Shown here piece by piece: positions 1-6,191 of a DNA stretch of 32,437 nucleotides; within the stretch, counting starts at the first letter, position 1, and every line of letters begins with the position of its first letter. Origin of the DNA: Alphaproteobacteria bacterium WMHbin7 (GTDB lineage Bacteria; Pseudomonadota; Alphaproteobacteria; Rhodospirillales; WMHbin7); contig PDZW01000033.1 of the NCBI GenBank assembly GCA_002753155.1, positions 1 to 32,437 of the forward strand, given 5' to 3'. The position numbers and the translations under genes are program-made. The notes below the pieces were generated by a model. That model did no database searches. It worked only from the letters and a program-made list of their open reading frames with translations, and was not told the origin of the DNA.

Positions 1-41
1 GATTACTCGATCTGAAAAATTGGGCGCACTCAAGATTATCA

Positions 42-55
42 ATGGATTATCCATT
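42..55. promoter_or_regulatory. Short palindrome in the leader of the SpoIIE gene
   Basis: Two 7-base arms, AATGGAT at 41-47 and ATCCATT at 49-55, form a perfect inverted repeat around one central T. It lies about 90 bases before the start codon at 147. The loop is too short for a good RNA hairpin, so a protein-binding operator is the likelier reading. It could also be chance in this AT-rich leader. I see no convincing -35/-10 pair nearby, and nothing else in bases 1-146. Confidence 0.2.
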
Positions 56-146
56 TTTCCGAAGAAATTTCGGCGCTGGCTCATGGCCCGATGCTAGAAT
101 GCTTTTGACGCGGCTTGCCGGTTCACTTTGGCCCTAACGGATTCTG

Positions 147-1286
147 ATGCCCAAAACCCTGGTTATCGACGACGATCCCGATTTCGAAGCGCTGTGCGCC
201 GAGAGCGGAGAATCCGAGAACGAATTTGTCTTTGCCAGGGACAATGAAACGGCGCGGGCCCATCTGGCCTATCTGCCCGACCTGGATATTGCCTTGGTGC
301 GCGTTGATTCCGAGCGGCTGGAGGGACTTGATCTCTTCAAGCAACTGGTCGGGGGACGAGTGCGCATCCCCCGTATCGCCCTGCTTTCCGGGCGCGATCT
401 GGCGGTGGCCCGCAAGGCGATGAATGACGGGGCAGCCGATTTCCTGGTCAAGCCGGTGGCGCGTTCGGACCTTTTAGGCACCATCGAGCGCGTGTTCAAA
501 TCCTGCGAGGAGCGCAGGCTGGCCTGGCGCAATGAAGCCAAGCTTTCCGCCATCCAGCGCGAAATCACCATTGCCGAGGAAATTCAGCGGCGCATTCTGC
601 CCAGCGAATTCGAAAGCGGGGATGGTTATACGCTTTTTGCCCGCCTGGCCTCGGCCAAGAGCATGAGCGGCGACTTTTACGACATCTTTGAACTGCCGGG
701 CGAGCGGATCGGCCTTGTTGTGGCCGATGTTTCAGGCAAGGGCATTCCGGCCGCCTTTTTCATGGCGGTGGCGCGCACCTTGCTCAGAGCCACGGCCATG
801 ACCGGCACCACGCCTTCGGAATGTCTGGCTCAGGCCAATGCCGTTCTGTGCCGCCACGATATTCCCAACATGTTCGTCTCGGCCTTTTACGGCATCTTCG
901 ATCCGAAGAACTGGACGCTGCTTTATGCCAGCGCGGGCCATCTGCCGCCGCTTCTGGTTTCGGGCCAGGGCGCCGTGAGCGAGTTGGACGGCGCCGAGGG
1001 GCTGGTGCTGGGGGTCAGCGAGGATTTTCCCTATAGCGAGGACGTGCTTCATTTCAAGCCGGGCGACGGGCTGGCCATCTATACGGACGGCTTGAGCGAG
1101 GCCTTCGATCCCATGCGCAACCAGTTCGGCGAGGAACGGGCTCTTAACGTCCTGGCCCATCTGCCGCCCACCTCCAGCGCCGCCGAGTTGGTGGATGCCC
1201 TGTTCCAGGCCCAGGATGTCTTCGTGGCGGGGGCCGAGCGCAGCGACGATACGACCGTTCTGGTCATCAAGCGCATGCTGCTTTAG
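147..1286 (+). CDS. Receiver-SpoIIE/PP2C-type protein serine phosphatase (RsbU-like)
   Basis: Cytosolic two-domain regulator. Residues 1-115 form a response-regulator receiver: acidic pocket DDD at 8-10, S81, and K102 followed by Pro. A helical linker (about 116-155, including IQRRILP) leads to a SpoIIE/PP2C domain to residue 379. Its metal-binding acidic residues are visible as SGDFYD (D176), VADVSGKG (D194), YTDG (D314) and ERSDDTT (D367-D368). Family members dephosphorylate anti-sigma-antagonist (STAS) proteins in partner-switching pathways. The position normally holding the phospho-accepting Asp reads Val-Arg-Val (R52), so the receiver is probably not phosphorylated there; D54 lies two residues on. 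The ATG follows a weak GGA ribosome site. No STAS or anti-sigma kinase gene lies nearby, so the target is unknown. Family assignment is firm; the pathway is inferred. Confidence 0.93.
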   Translation: MPKTLVIDDDPDFEALCAESGESENEFVFARDNETARAHLAYLPDLDIALVRVDSERLEGLDLFKQLVGGRVRIPRIALLSGRDLAVARKAMNDGAADFLVKPVARSDLLGTIERVFKSCEERRLAWRNEAKLSAIQREITIAEEIQRRILPSEFESGDGYTLFARLASAKSMSGDFYDIFELPGERIGLVVADVSGKGIPAAFFMAVARTLLRATAMTGTTPSECLAQANAVLCRHDIPNMFVSAFYGIFDPKNWTLLYASAGHLPPLLVSGQGAVSELDGAEGLVLGVSEDFPYSEDVLHFKPGDGLAIYTDGLSEAFDPMRNQFGEERALNVLAHLPPTSSAAELVDALFQAQDVFVAGAERSDDTTVLVIKRMLL

Positions 1287-1293
1287 GTTCTGA

Positions 1294-1317
1294 GGGTAAT
1301 TGGCACGTGGCCTACCC
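1294..1317. terminator. Weak hairpin between convergent genes
   Basis: Arms GGGTA (1294-1298) and TACCC (1313-1317), with an inner GGC/GCC pairing (1302-1304 with 1310-1312), can fold between the SpoIIE gene and the convergent Abi gene, overlapping the latter's stop codon. There is no T-run on either side, so this is at best a weak bidirectional terminator. Confidence 0.25.
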
Positions 1318-2052
1318 CTTGGGTGCCCTGATTAACTCAATACCGTTTGGTGGATAAACAATCTCAAATCTGCTGAGCGTACGGCACCAAACTGCCGCCG
1401 GGGGTGAAAGCCAGCCGATGATCTGAAGCATGTTGGCGTAGTGCTTGGGCAGGTTCCATTGCAAGATTGGCTCGTGATGGGCAACGCGATTGCGAAGCGT
1501 CCGGATAGGAGCCAGCGGGGCGGACAAATCTTTACGCCTCACGCCTTTGCCATTTTCCTTTTTGGCGATGCGATGCAAACCGGTCTGCCACAGCATGTCG
1601 TAAGCGGGGCTTAACATCGATGTCCAGAAACTGAACGTCAAGGCCGCCACCACACGGCCCGGGCTTGGCAGCTTGCCGTCATCCTTCAAGTCTTGAATGG
1701 CCTTGTCCAATTGGTGGCGCTGGTTCTTGATCAGAAGGAAGCCTTCGTCATGGTGCCAATGTTCATGCCTATGTTCGGACATGACGGCGTGAATGCGGTT
1801 GCGCAGCACGATTTCAAGCACTTGAAGAGGGGTATATAGCGCCTCGGAGATCCGGGTATTAAGAGCGTAGAGTTCAAGCCCATGGGCACGATTTCCCCCG
1901 GCCCAGCCAAGGTATCGGCTGAAACGTTCAAGGGAGAGGGCGAGGGCGATTTCTTCTTCTGTTTCCAATGGTTGGTTCCAAGCCTTGCGACGCCTTACGA
2001 TAGCTGTTACTTTCCTTCTTGGAAACCCCGGTACCGTCTCTGCCCTCGGCAT
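1312..2052 (-). CDS. Abi_2-family (AbiD/AbiF-like) protein with HEPN RNase motif
   Basis: Resembles the Abi_2 family of abortive-infection proteins, cytosolic HEPN-fold proteins of roughly this size found as solitary defence or toxin-like genes. Visible hallmarks are an ALSLERFSRYL-type N-terminal helix (37-48), the central helix around LEIVLRNRIH (79-88), and RNRVAHHEP at 187-195, which contains the R-x4-H (R187, H192) signature of HEPN ribonucleases. The family helix starts near residue 35, and the ATG at 2052 has no ribosome-binding site and lies inside a hairpin, so translation may begin downstream, for example at a TTG at 1968. It is flanked by another HEPN-like gene and an antitoxin remnant, which suggests an accessory defence patch. 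RNase activity is inferred from the motif. Confidence 0.8.
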   Translation of the reverse strand: MPRAETVPGFPRRKVTAIVRRRKAWNQPLETEEEIALALSLERFSRYLGWAGGNRAHGLELYALNTRISEALYTPLQVLEIVLRNRIHAVMSEHRHEHWHHDEGFLLIKNQRHQLDKAIQDLKDDGKLPSPGRVVAALTFSFWTSMLSPAYDMLWQTGLHRIAKKENGKGVRRKDLSAPLAPIRTLRNRVAHHEPILQWNLPKHYANMLQIIGWLSPPAAVWCRTLSRFEIVYPPNGIELIRAPKG

Positions 2053-2072
2053 GCGGCCGGGGTGTTTTTTTT
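2044..2072 (+). terminator. Rho-independent terminator, plus orientation
   Basis: A 7-bp GC-rich stem (2044-2050 with 2056-2062, one T-G wobble), a 5-base loop and a run of eight T residues (2065-2072) form a canonical intrinsic terminator. It points along the plus strand although no plus-strand gene lies just upstream, and it covers the predicted ATG of the minus-strand Abi gene. It may be a leftover from a gene displaced by the accessory patch, or it may stop antisense transcription across the Abi gene. Confidence 0.6.
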
Positions 2073-2125
2073 GGTAGGGCCTTGCGTTCTGTGTCGCGAC
2101 ACCCTGTTTCCTCTAACTGGCCGAC

Positions 2126-2301
2126 ATGCAGGAAGAAGATGAAGCCGCATTGGCCGCTTCGGTCGCCCGCCCGCCGCCGTGATTATGGAGCGCATCACCA
2201 TCCTCTCGTCGCGCGAGGTGGTGAATCACATCCGCGCCACCGGACCCGGCTGGCAGACGCACATTGATGATATGCTGAAGAAAGCGGGGGATAAGATTTG
2301 A
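2126..2301 (+). pseudogene. Frameshifted remnant of a BrnA-type antitoxin
   Basis: The open frame ending at TGA 2299-2301 encodes, from about 2161, GRPP followed by MERITILSS, then REVVNHIRATGPGWQTHIDD and MLKKAGDKI. This matches the C-terminal ribbon-helix-helix region of BrnA-type antitoxins, whose hallmark is RATGPGWQTRI preceded by a GRP segment and a basic beta-strand. The likely upstream part (MQEEDEAALAAS, from ATG 2126) is in another frame and hits a stop. A one-base slip in the CCCGCCCGCCGCCG tract near 2167-2179 would join the two parts. Only about 58 residues remain and no BrnT toxin is adjacent. I read it as a decayed toxin-antitoxin locus; a short functional DNA-binding peptide from ATG 2185 (38 residues) cannot be excluded. 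Confidence 0.6.
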
Positions 2302-2303
2302 AA

Positions 2304-2750
2304 TCAGGAAAAACTCAAAAACCGTCCCAGCGTTTTATGCAAACATTCTATTTCTTTCGTAATGGCTTCTATATCTGGAAATGATAATTTGCTCCTGTGT
2401 CTGTATTCAAGCGCCTTGTTTTTGTATATTTTTGATATTTCAATAATATTGCTTACAGATATGGTATCTGTAAATTCAAGCTCGATTGCTTTGGCGCACA
2501 ATTTTTCCAAATCGTGTCCGTCTTTCTTTAGGTCTTCAATTGAAGCGCCACTGCAATTAATCAAAGATTTTAGCGCCAATTCTGCCGAATGTACAAGCAA
2601 GTAATAAATCACGATTGTGTAGTTTATATTCTTTATTTCATGATCTCGCAGCGCAATTGACGCCTCTAAAAACTCACATGACATCGAAAATAACGTGGCT
2701 GAATCTTGACTTCCGTCTCCTTCTTTTTCAAAGATACTATCATATATCAT
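2304..2750 (-). CDS. HEPN-domain-like protein, AT-rich
   Basis: A 148-residue, mostly helical cytosolic protein. The helix HSAELALKSLINCSG (54-68) followed by GHDLEKLCAKA (78-88) is the signature of small HEPN-domain proteins, which act in toxin-antitoxin pairs or as nucleotide- or RNA-binding modules. A late EYRHRSK (115-121) occupies the place of the family's Arg-rich segment, but a clean R-x4-6-H motif is not evident. I chose ATG 2750, with AGGG a few bases upstream, over a TTG at 2795 that would overlap the preceding lipoprotein gene by 19 bases. Base composition is strikingly AT-rich compared with the GC-rich neighbours, indicating recent acquisition. No nucleotidyltransferase (MNT) partner is present. 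Confidence 0.65.
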   Translation of the reverse strand: MIYDSIFEKEGDGSQDSATLFSMSCEFLEASIALRDHEIKNINYTIVIYYLLVHSAELALKSLINCSGASIEDLKKDGHDLEKLCAKAIELEFTDTISVSNIIEISKIYKNKALEYRHRSKLSFPDIEAITKEIECLHKTLGRFLSFS

Positions 2751-2776
2751 GGGATTAACCCTATTATAAACAGAGA

Positions 2777-3148
2777 TTACTTCCCGGTCTTGCAATTTGT
2801 GTTACCGTATTGTCGATAGCATGATGCCTCGGTGCAACTGCGTATCGCTGCGTCACGGCGGCTTTCGTTGAGATCGACAGTTTCTATATCTGTATACGGG
2901 ACGTACTCTAGGCGCGTCCCTTGGGTGCAATTCGTTGTTGCCGAATAGCCATACCCAGAGGTGTGGCAGGTGACGTTGCCGTCCGGCACCTGTATGACTC
3001 GCGTCTTACTAACCGTAATTTGTTGGTAGTTTGGAGGAATTTCGTTATTGTACCTTGCGCCACAGACGCTGTTAGTCTGCCTCCATTCCTTTGTCGTACA
3101 TCCGGCAACAACGGCACACAGCCCGACCATCCAGATCACCCTCACCAT
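2777..3148 (-). CDS. Small Cys-rich predicted lipoprotein, unknown family
   Basis: I do not recognise the family. From ATG 3148 the product is 123 residues with a lipoprotein signal: a hydrophobic stretch at residues 4-15 and lipobox VAGC with Cys17, so it is predicted to be anchored to the inner or outer membrane. The mature part contains six more cysteines (VCGAR, VTCHTS, TNCTQ, RSCTE, ASCYR, TNCKT), which suggests disulfides in the periplasm. A GTG at 3157 lies inside the GGGGTGGA ribosome-binding region, so ATG 3148 is the better start. It lies downstream of another orphan lipoprotein on the same strand (gap about 185 bases) and close to the HEPN-like gene. Function is unknown. Confidence 0.62.
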   Translation of the reverse strand: MVRVIWMVGLCAVVAGCTTKEWRQTNSVCGARYNNEIPPNYQQITVSKTRVIQVPDGNVTCHTSGYGYSATTNCTQGTRLEYVPYTDIETVDLNESRRDAAIRSCTEASCYRQYGNTNCKTGK

Positions 3149-3333
3149 ATTTTCCACCCCTTGGAATCAGTGCCGTTTTTATTTTCACTCATTTCAATGA
3201 AGCCAGAGGCCAAATCGGCAAATCCCTCTTATTGCACCGCAATGGACAGCGCCATTTGCTTTGATAAGATCGAAGGCGCTTGTGAAATCGGTTGCGGAAG
3301 CGCGAGGGGATCAGGGTTAAGCAAAACATTTGA

Positions 3334-4260
3334 TTACAGATCAAGCACAAAAGATTCCGCAGCGTCTTGAATGAGGCCATTCTCCATGAACTTTGTGTAT
3401 TCTAATATGTTATAAACCGTAACCCCGGAAAGGACATCCACATAGCCTGTGCCAAATAAATCCACATAGCTCCGGCTGCTACCTACAATTGGCTTCTGAT
3501 CTTTTGTCCTAACCTCGCCGGTTACCTTGATAACAAGGACTTGGCGACCTTTATAGATACCCTGTCCAAGCACCCTTTCGCTCATAATCCCTCTTACTTG
3601 CACCCCACCCCCAGTTAGCTCAGACAGAATATCTTCAATATTAATTCTAATTTCCTGTCCCTGCGTGAAGGAATTGCCAATAAAATCCCCGCTCATCAAT
3701 GTCTTAATCATCTCCGTTTTCTTCTTTAATAATTCCCTATCCTTGAGATTTATATTTGGCATCATATCCCGTCCTGAGCCGTCGATAATAGTGATAGTCG
3801 CTTCAGCCCCCCCTGCATTTGAATTCATATCAATACAAAAAGTAGCCCCGTTAAACTTTTTTAGGGCATCTAATTCCTGATTTACAAAATTATCCAAGTC
3901 TGATTTAGAAGTTCTTATAGGCCGGTCAATAACATTAACGTCTGAATCAATAAACTTTTGGCACCCTCGAATTGCTTGACCCATTAATTCAACGTCAAGC
4001 TTGAAATGCGTACGTAATATTATCTCAAGTTTTTCACTATTTCCTGTCTTACTTATAATAACTTTCTTTATCGAAGTTCCCGCCACCCCCCGGATTGGTG
4101 CGCGGCCAATCGTCAGCGATCCTGTAATTGGGTGGATTTCGGAAGGCTGCAACAGACCTGAAACGGCCTGGATTGAGCTGATTTCTGAAGGCCGCACCTG
4201 TCCAGAGGTCGTTTGGCAGCCCATAAGGGAGAAAACTAATATCGCTGTAAGCCAACGCAT
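3334..4260 (-). CDS. Predicted lipoprotein, unknown function
   Basis: A 308-residue product starting at an ATG preceded by TGAGGA at good spacing. The N-terminus is a type II signal peptide (hydrophobic 4-14, lipobox LMGC, Cys15). The mature N-terminus carries a short imperfect duplication: PSEISSIQAVSG, then PSEIHPITGSL. The rest is mixed alpha/beta with alternating hydrophobic strands (KLEIILR, ATITIID, RQVLVIKVTGEV) and only two further cysteines. I see no enzymatic motif. The strand-rich C-terminal third (about 200-290) could be an outer-membrane-associated or amyloid-secretion-type fold, but this is a guess. The gene is AT-rich relative to the genome and probably horizontally acquired with its neighbours. 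Confidence 0.65.
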   Translation of the reverse strand: MRWLTAILVFSLMGCQTTSGQVRPSEISSIQAVSGLLQPSEIHPITGSLTIGRAPIRGVAGTSIKKVIISKTGNSEKLEIILRTHFKLDVELMGQAIRGCQKFIDSDVNVIDRPIRTSKSDLDNFVNQELDALKKFNGATFCIDMNSNAGGAEATITIIDGSGRDMMPNINLKDRELLKKKTEMIKTLMSGDFIGNSFTQGQEIRINIEDILSELTGGGVQVRGIMSERVLGQGIYKGRQVLVIKVTGEVRTKDQKPIVGSSRSYVDLFGTGYVDVLSGVTVYNILEYTKFMENGLIQDAAESFVLDL

Positions 4261-4486
4261 CCGGCATCCTCACGGTTTAGTAGACGACAGGCTTTCATCG
4301 TAGGCATACTGCCGAACTGTGCCATGATTGTAAAGGCTGCCGCCTTGCAACTTTTTCAGCCAATTATCTTGGCATGCCGTCCTGGTAACACGGGGGCTCA
4401 CGGATACGGAGTGCCTGAGCAGGGGCTGTTCTGTTTGCGGGGGCTCGGCGGAAGGGCCGCATAAGCCGCTTTAGATAGATAGCCGA
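4261..4486. other. Intergenic region without recognised gene
   Basis: This 226-base gap separates the upstream side of the 308-residue lipoprotein gene from the end of the dehydrogenase gene, both on the minus strand. It must hold the lipoprotein promoter, but no convincing -35/-10 pair stands out. A small imperfect hairpin (AAGGC/GCCTT arms at about 4334-4347) followed by CTTTTT faces the plus strand, where there is no gene to terminate. No RNA gene or plausible small CDS was seen. Composition shifts here from AT-rich (left) back to GC-rich (right), so the edge of the acquired patch probably lies in this stretch. Confidence 0.4.
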
Positions 4487-5476
4487 TCACATCCCCTGGC
4501 TGGTCAGAACGCGATCAGGGGGCGGGTGATTGTCGCAGACGGCCTTGATATTGAGGATCACCTTCTCGCCCATATCGACCCGGCTTTCGACGGTGGCCGA
4601 GCCGAGATGAGGCAGCAGCACAACATTGTCCAGGGTCAGAAGCTTGGGGTTCACCGCCGGTTCGTGTTCGAAGACGTCAAGCCCGGCGCCGGCCAGTTCG
4701 CCCTTGACCAGCATGCGGGTCAGCGTGTCCTCATCGACCACTTCACCCCTTGAGACATTCACGATATAGGCGTGGGGCTGCATGAGCTTGAGGCGTCTGG
4801 CCGACAGCAGATGGAAGGTCGATGGCGTGTGCGGGCAGTGGATGGAGACAATGTCCATGCGGGCCAGCATCTGATCCAGGCTTTCCCACCAGGTGGCCTC
4901 CAACTCGGCTTCGATGTCGGGATGCACGCGGTGGCGGTTATGGTAATGCACCGAGATGCCAAAGCCCTTGGCGCGTCTGGCCACGGCTTGGCCGATGCGT
5001 CCCAGGCCGATGATGCCAAGCCTTTTTCCTCCGACGCGGTGGCCCAGCATGAAAGTGGGACTCCATCCGTCCCAAAGTCCCTGGCGCAACAGTCTTTCCC
5101 CCTCGGCCATGCGCCTGGGAACGGCCAGAATCAGGGCCATGGTCATGTCGGCAGTGTCTTCGGTCAACACATCGGGCGTATTGGTGACCAGAATGCCTTT
5201 TTCCTGGGCCTTGAACAGGTCGATATGGTCGATCCCCGTTCCATAATTGGCGATCAGGCGCAGATTTGGCCCCGCCTCGGCCAAAAGGGCGGCGTCCAGG
5301 CGGTCGGTCACGGTGGGGACTAGAATATCGGCTTCGGCCAGGGCTCGGGCCAGCTCCTCTCGGCTCATGGCCCGCCCCGTCAGGTTGAGCCGGACGTCAA
5401 ACAATTCCATCATCCGCGTTTCGACGCTGTCGGGCAGCTTGCGGGTAACAACCACGATGGGGCGCTTCATGGGCAT
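4487..5476 (-). CDS. D-2-hydroxyacid dehydrogenase (glyoxylate/hydroxypyruvate reductase type)
   Basis: Cytosolic NAD(P)H-dependent reductase of 2-oxoacids such as glyoxylate or hydroxypyruvate; 329 residues, typical for the GyaR/GhrB group. The nucleotide-binding GLGRIG sits at residues 157-162 and is followed by a basic NRHR at the end of the second strand, often seen in NADPH-preferring members. Catalytic residues are R243 (NVSRGEVVDE), E270 (DVFEHEP) and H290 (LLPHLGSAT). The start is decided by an excellent AAGGAGGT five bases before ATG 5476; a longer reading frame to 5593 would run through the predicted promoter. Divergently transcribed from the SH3-domain gene, an arrangement I associate with Rhodospirillales. 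The exact substrate cannot be read from the sequence. Confidence 0.92.
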   Translation of the reverse strand: MPMKRPIVVVTRKLPDSVETRMMELFDVRLNLTGRAMSREELARALAEADILVPTVTDRLDAALLAEAGPNLRLIANYGTGIDHIDLFKAQEKGILVTNTPDVLTEDTADMTMALILAVPRRMAEGERLLRQGLWDGWSPTFMLGHRVGGKRLGIIGLGRIGQAVARRAKGFGISVHYHNRHRVHPDIEAELEATWWESLDQMLARMDIVSIHCPHTPSTFHLLSARRLKLMQPHAYIVNVSRGEVVDEDTLTRMLVKGELAGAGLDVFEHEPAVNPKLLTLDNVVLLPHLGSATVESRVDMGEKVILNIKAVCDNHPPPDRVLTSQGM

Positions 5477-5500
5477 GCCGACCTCCTTGTGCATCTTGGT

Positions 5501-5529
5501 AATGTAAGCCGAAACCTTGACTTTGCCAA
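5501..5529 (-). promoter_or_regulatory. Predicted sigma70 promoter of the dehydrogenase gene
   Basis: On the minus strand, TTGGCA (5524-5529) and TACATT (5501-5506) are separated by exactly 17 bases. Transcription would start near 5494, about 20 bases before ATG 5476, leaving room for the AAGGAGG ribosome site. Its -35 lies immediately beside the TTGACT of the divergent promoter. Confidence 0.6.
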
Positions 5530-5547
5530 AGCTCAGACGGCTATTAT
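5517..5547 (+). promoter_or_regulatory. Predicted promoter of the SH3-domain gene
   Basis: TTGACT (5517-5522) and TATTAT (5542-5547) are good hexamers but are spaced by 19 bases, longer than ideal. The start would be near 5554, about 39 bases before ATG 5593. It is arranged back to back with the dehydrogenase promoter, so the two may interfere or share a regulator. Confidence 0.42.
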
Positions 5548-5592
5548 GCTGTCCGGCCTGGAAATGGGGGGTAACAGGGTCTTGGCGTGCCA

Positions 5593-6102
5593 ATGTTTTT
5601 GAAGCGAATTATCCTTATAGCCCTGCTGCTGACGGCGGCGGGACCGGCCCTGGCGCAGACCCAGGCCCCTCAGTCGGCAAGCGGGCTGCCCTTGCCGCGC
5701 TATGTCTCGCTTCGGGCCGAAGAGGTGAATCTGCGCACCGGCCCCGGCGTGCGCTACCCCATCGAATGGGTGATCACCAAACGGGAACTGCCGGTCGAGA
5801 TCATCGCCGAATTCGAAACCTGGCGTAAAATCCGCGATTCTCAAGGGACAGACGGCTGGGTTCATCAGACCATGCTGACCGGCAGGCGCACGCTTCTGGT
5901 GACCGGAACCGTTGTCCGCAAGCTGAAGCGCAGCGATTCGGAAGAGGCCCCTCCCCTGGCCAATGTCGAGCCGGGAGTCATTGGGCGCCTGTTGCAATGT
6001 CCCCGCAACAGCAGTTTGTGCCGTGTCGAAGTCGAAGGCTATCAAGGCTGGCTGAAACGCGATGAATTCTGGGGCGTCTATAAAGGCGAATACATAGAAT
6101 AG
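5593..6102 (+). CDS. Secreted SH3-domain protein (COG3807-like)
   Basis: A 169-residue exported protein: Sec signal peptide at residues 1-21 (MFLKR, hydrophobic core, ALA before Q22), then a bacterial SH3 (SH3b) domain. Its hallmark is VNLRTGPGVRYPIEWV, followed by a LPVEIIAEFETWRKI strand pair and the GTDGWVHQ motif; a second, more divergent SH3-like half contains GYQGWLKR. Such domains usually bind peptidoglycan peptides or other envelope ligands; the precise role of this family is unknown. ATG 5593 gives a clean signal peptide; a GTG two codons upstream (5587) is an alternative. Divergent from the dehydrogenase gene. No dedicated terminator lies between its stop and the CRP-type sites at 6120, so some read-through into the downstream hairpins is possible. 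Confidence 0.88.
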   Translation: MFLKRIILIALLLTAAGPALAQTQAPQSASGLPLPRYVSLRAEEVNLRTGPGVRYPIEWVITKRELPVEIIAEFETWRKIRDSQGTDGWVHQTMLTGRRTLLVTGTVVRKLKRSDSEEAPPLANVEPGVIGRLLQCPRNSSLCRVEVEGYQGWLKRDEFWGVYKGEYIE

Positions 6103-6119
6103 ATTGATAAATAAAGTCG

Positions 6120-6135
6120 TGTGATTGTCGTCACA
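6120..6135. promoter_or_regulatory. CRP-type site 1 (perfect TGTGA-N6-TCACA)
   Basis: TGTGATTGTCGTCACA is an exact match to the two half-sites of the classical CRP consensus TGTGA-N6-TCACA. It is the upstream member of a tandem pair whose centres (6127.5 and 6150.5) are 23 bases apart, about two helical turns. The pair sits just before a predicted small RNA. Confidence 0.6.
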
Positions 6136-6142
6136 TGTTTTC

Positions 6143-6158
6143 TGTGACCGCTATCACT
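6143..6158. promoter_or_regulatory. CRP-type site 2 (TGTGA-N6-TCACT) with predicted class II promoter
   Basis: TGTGACCGCTATCACT matches the CRP half-sites at nine of ten positions. An AAGAAT hexamer (6180-6185) lies where a -10 element would be if this site were centred near -41.5, which predicts a transcript start near 6192. That is the geometry of class II CRP activation, where the activator replaces a good -35; no -35-like hexamer is otherwise present. Confidence 0.5.
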
Positions 6159-6191
6159 TCAATCAAACAGAAAGACTGCAAGAATAGCCCT

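Noticed and set aside
3198..3370. A 57-codon plus-strand frame between the two lipoprotein genes with several cysteines
   Set aside because: No ribosome site, no family resemblance, and it runs into the end of the 308-residue lipoprotein gene on the other strand; probably chance.
4328..4357. Hairpin AAGGC-TGCC-GCCTT followed by CTTTTT, facing the plus strand
   Set aside because: No plus-strand gene lies upstream to be terminated and the stem is only five perfect pairs; likely fortuitous.
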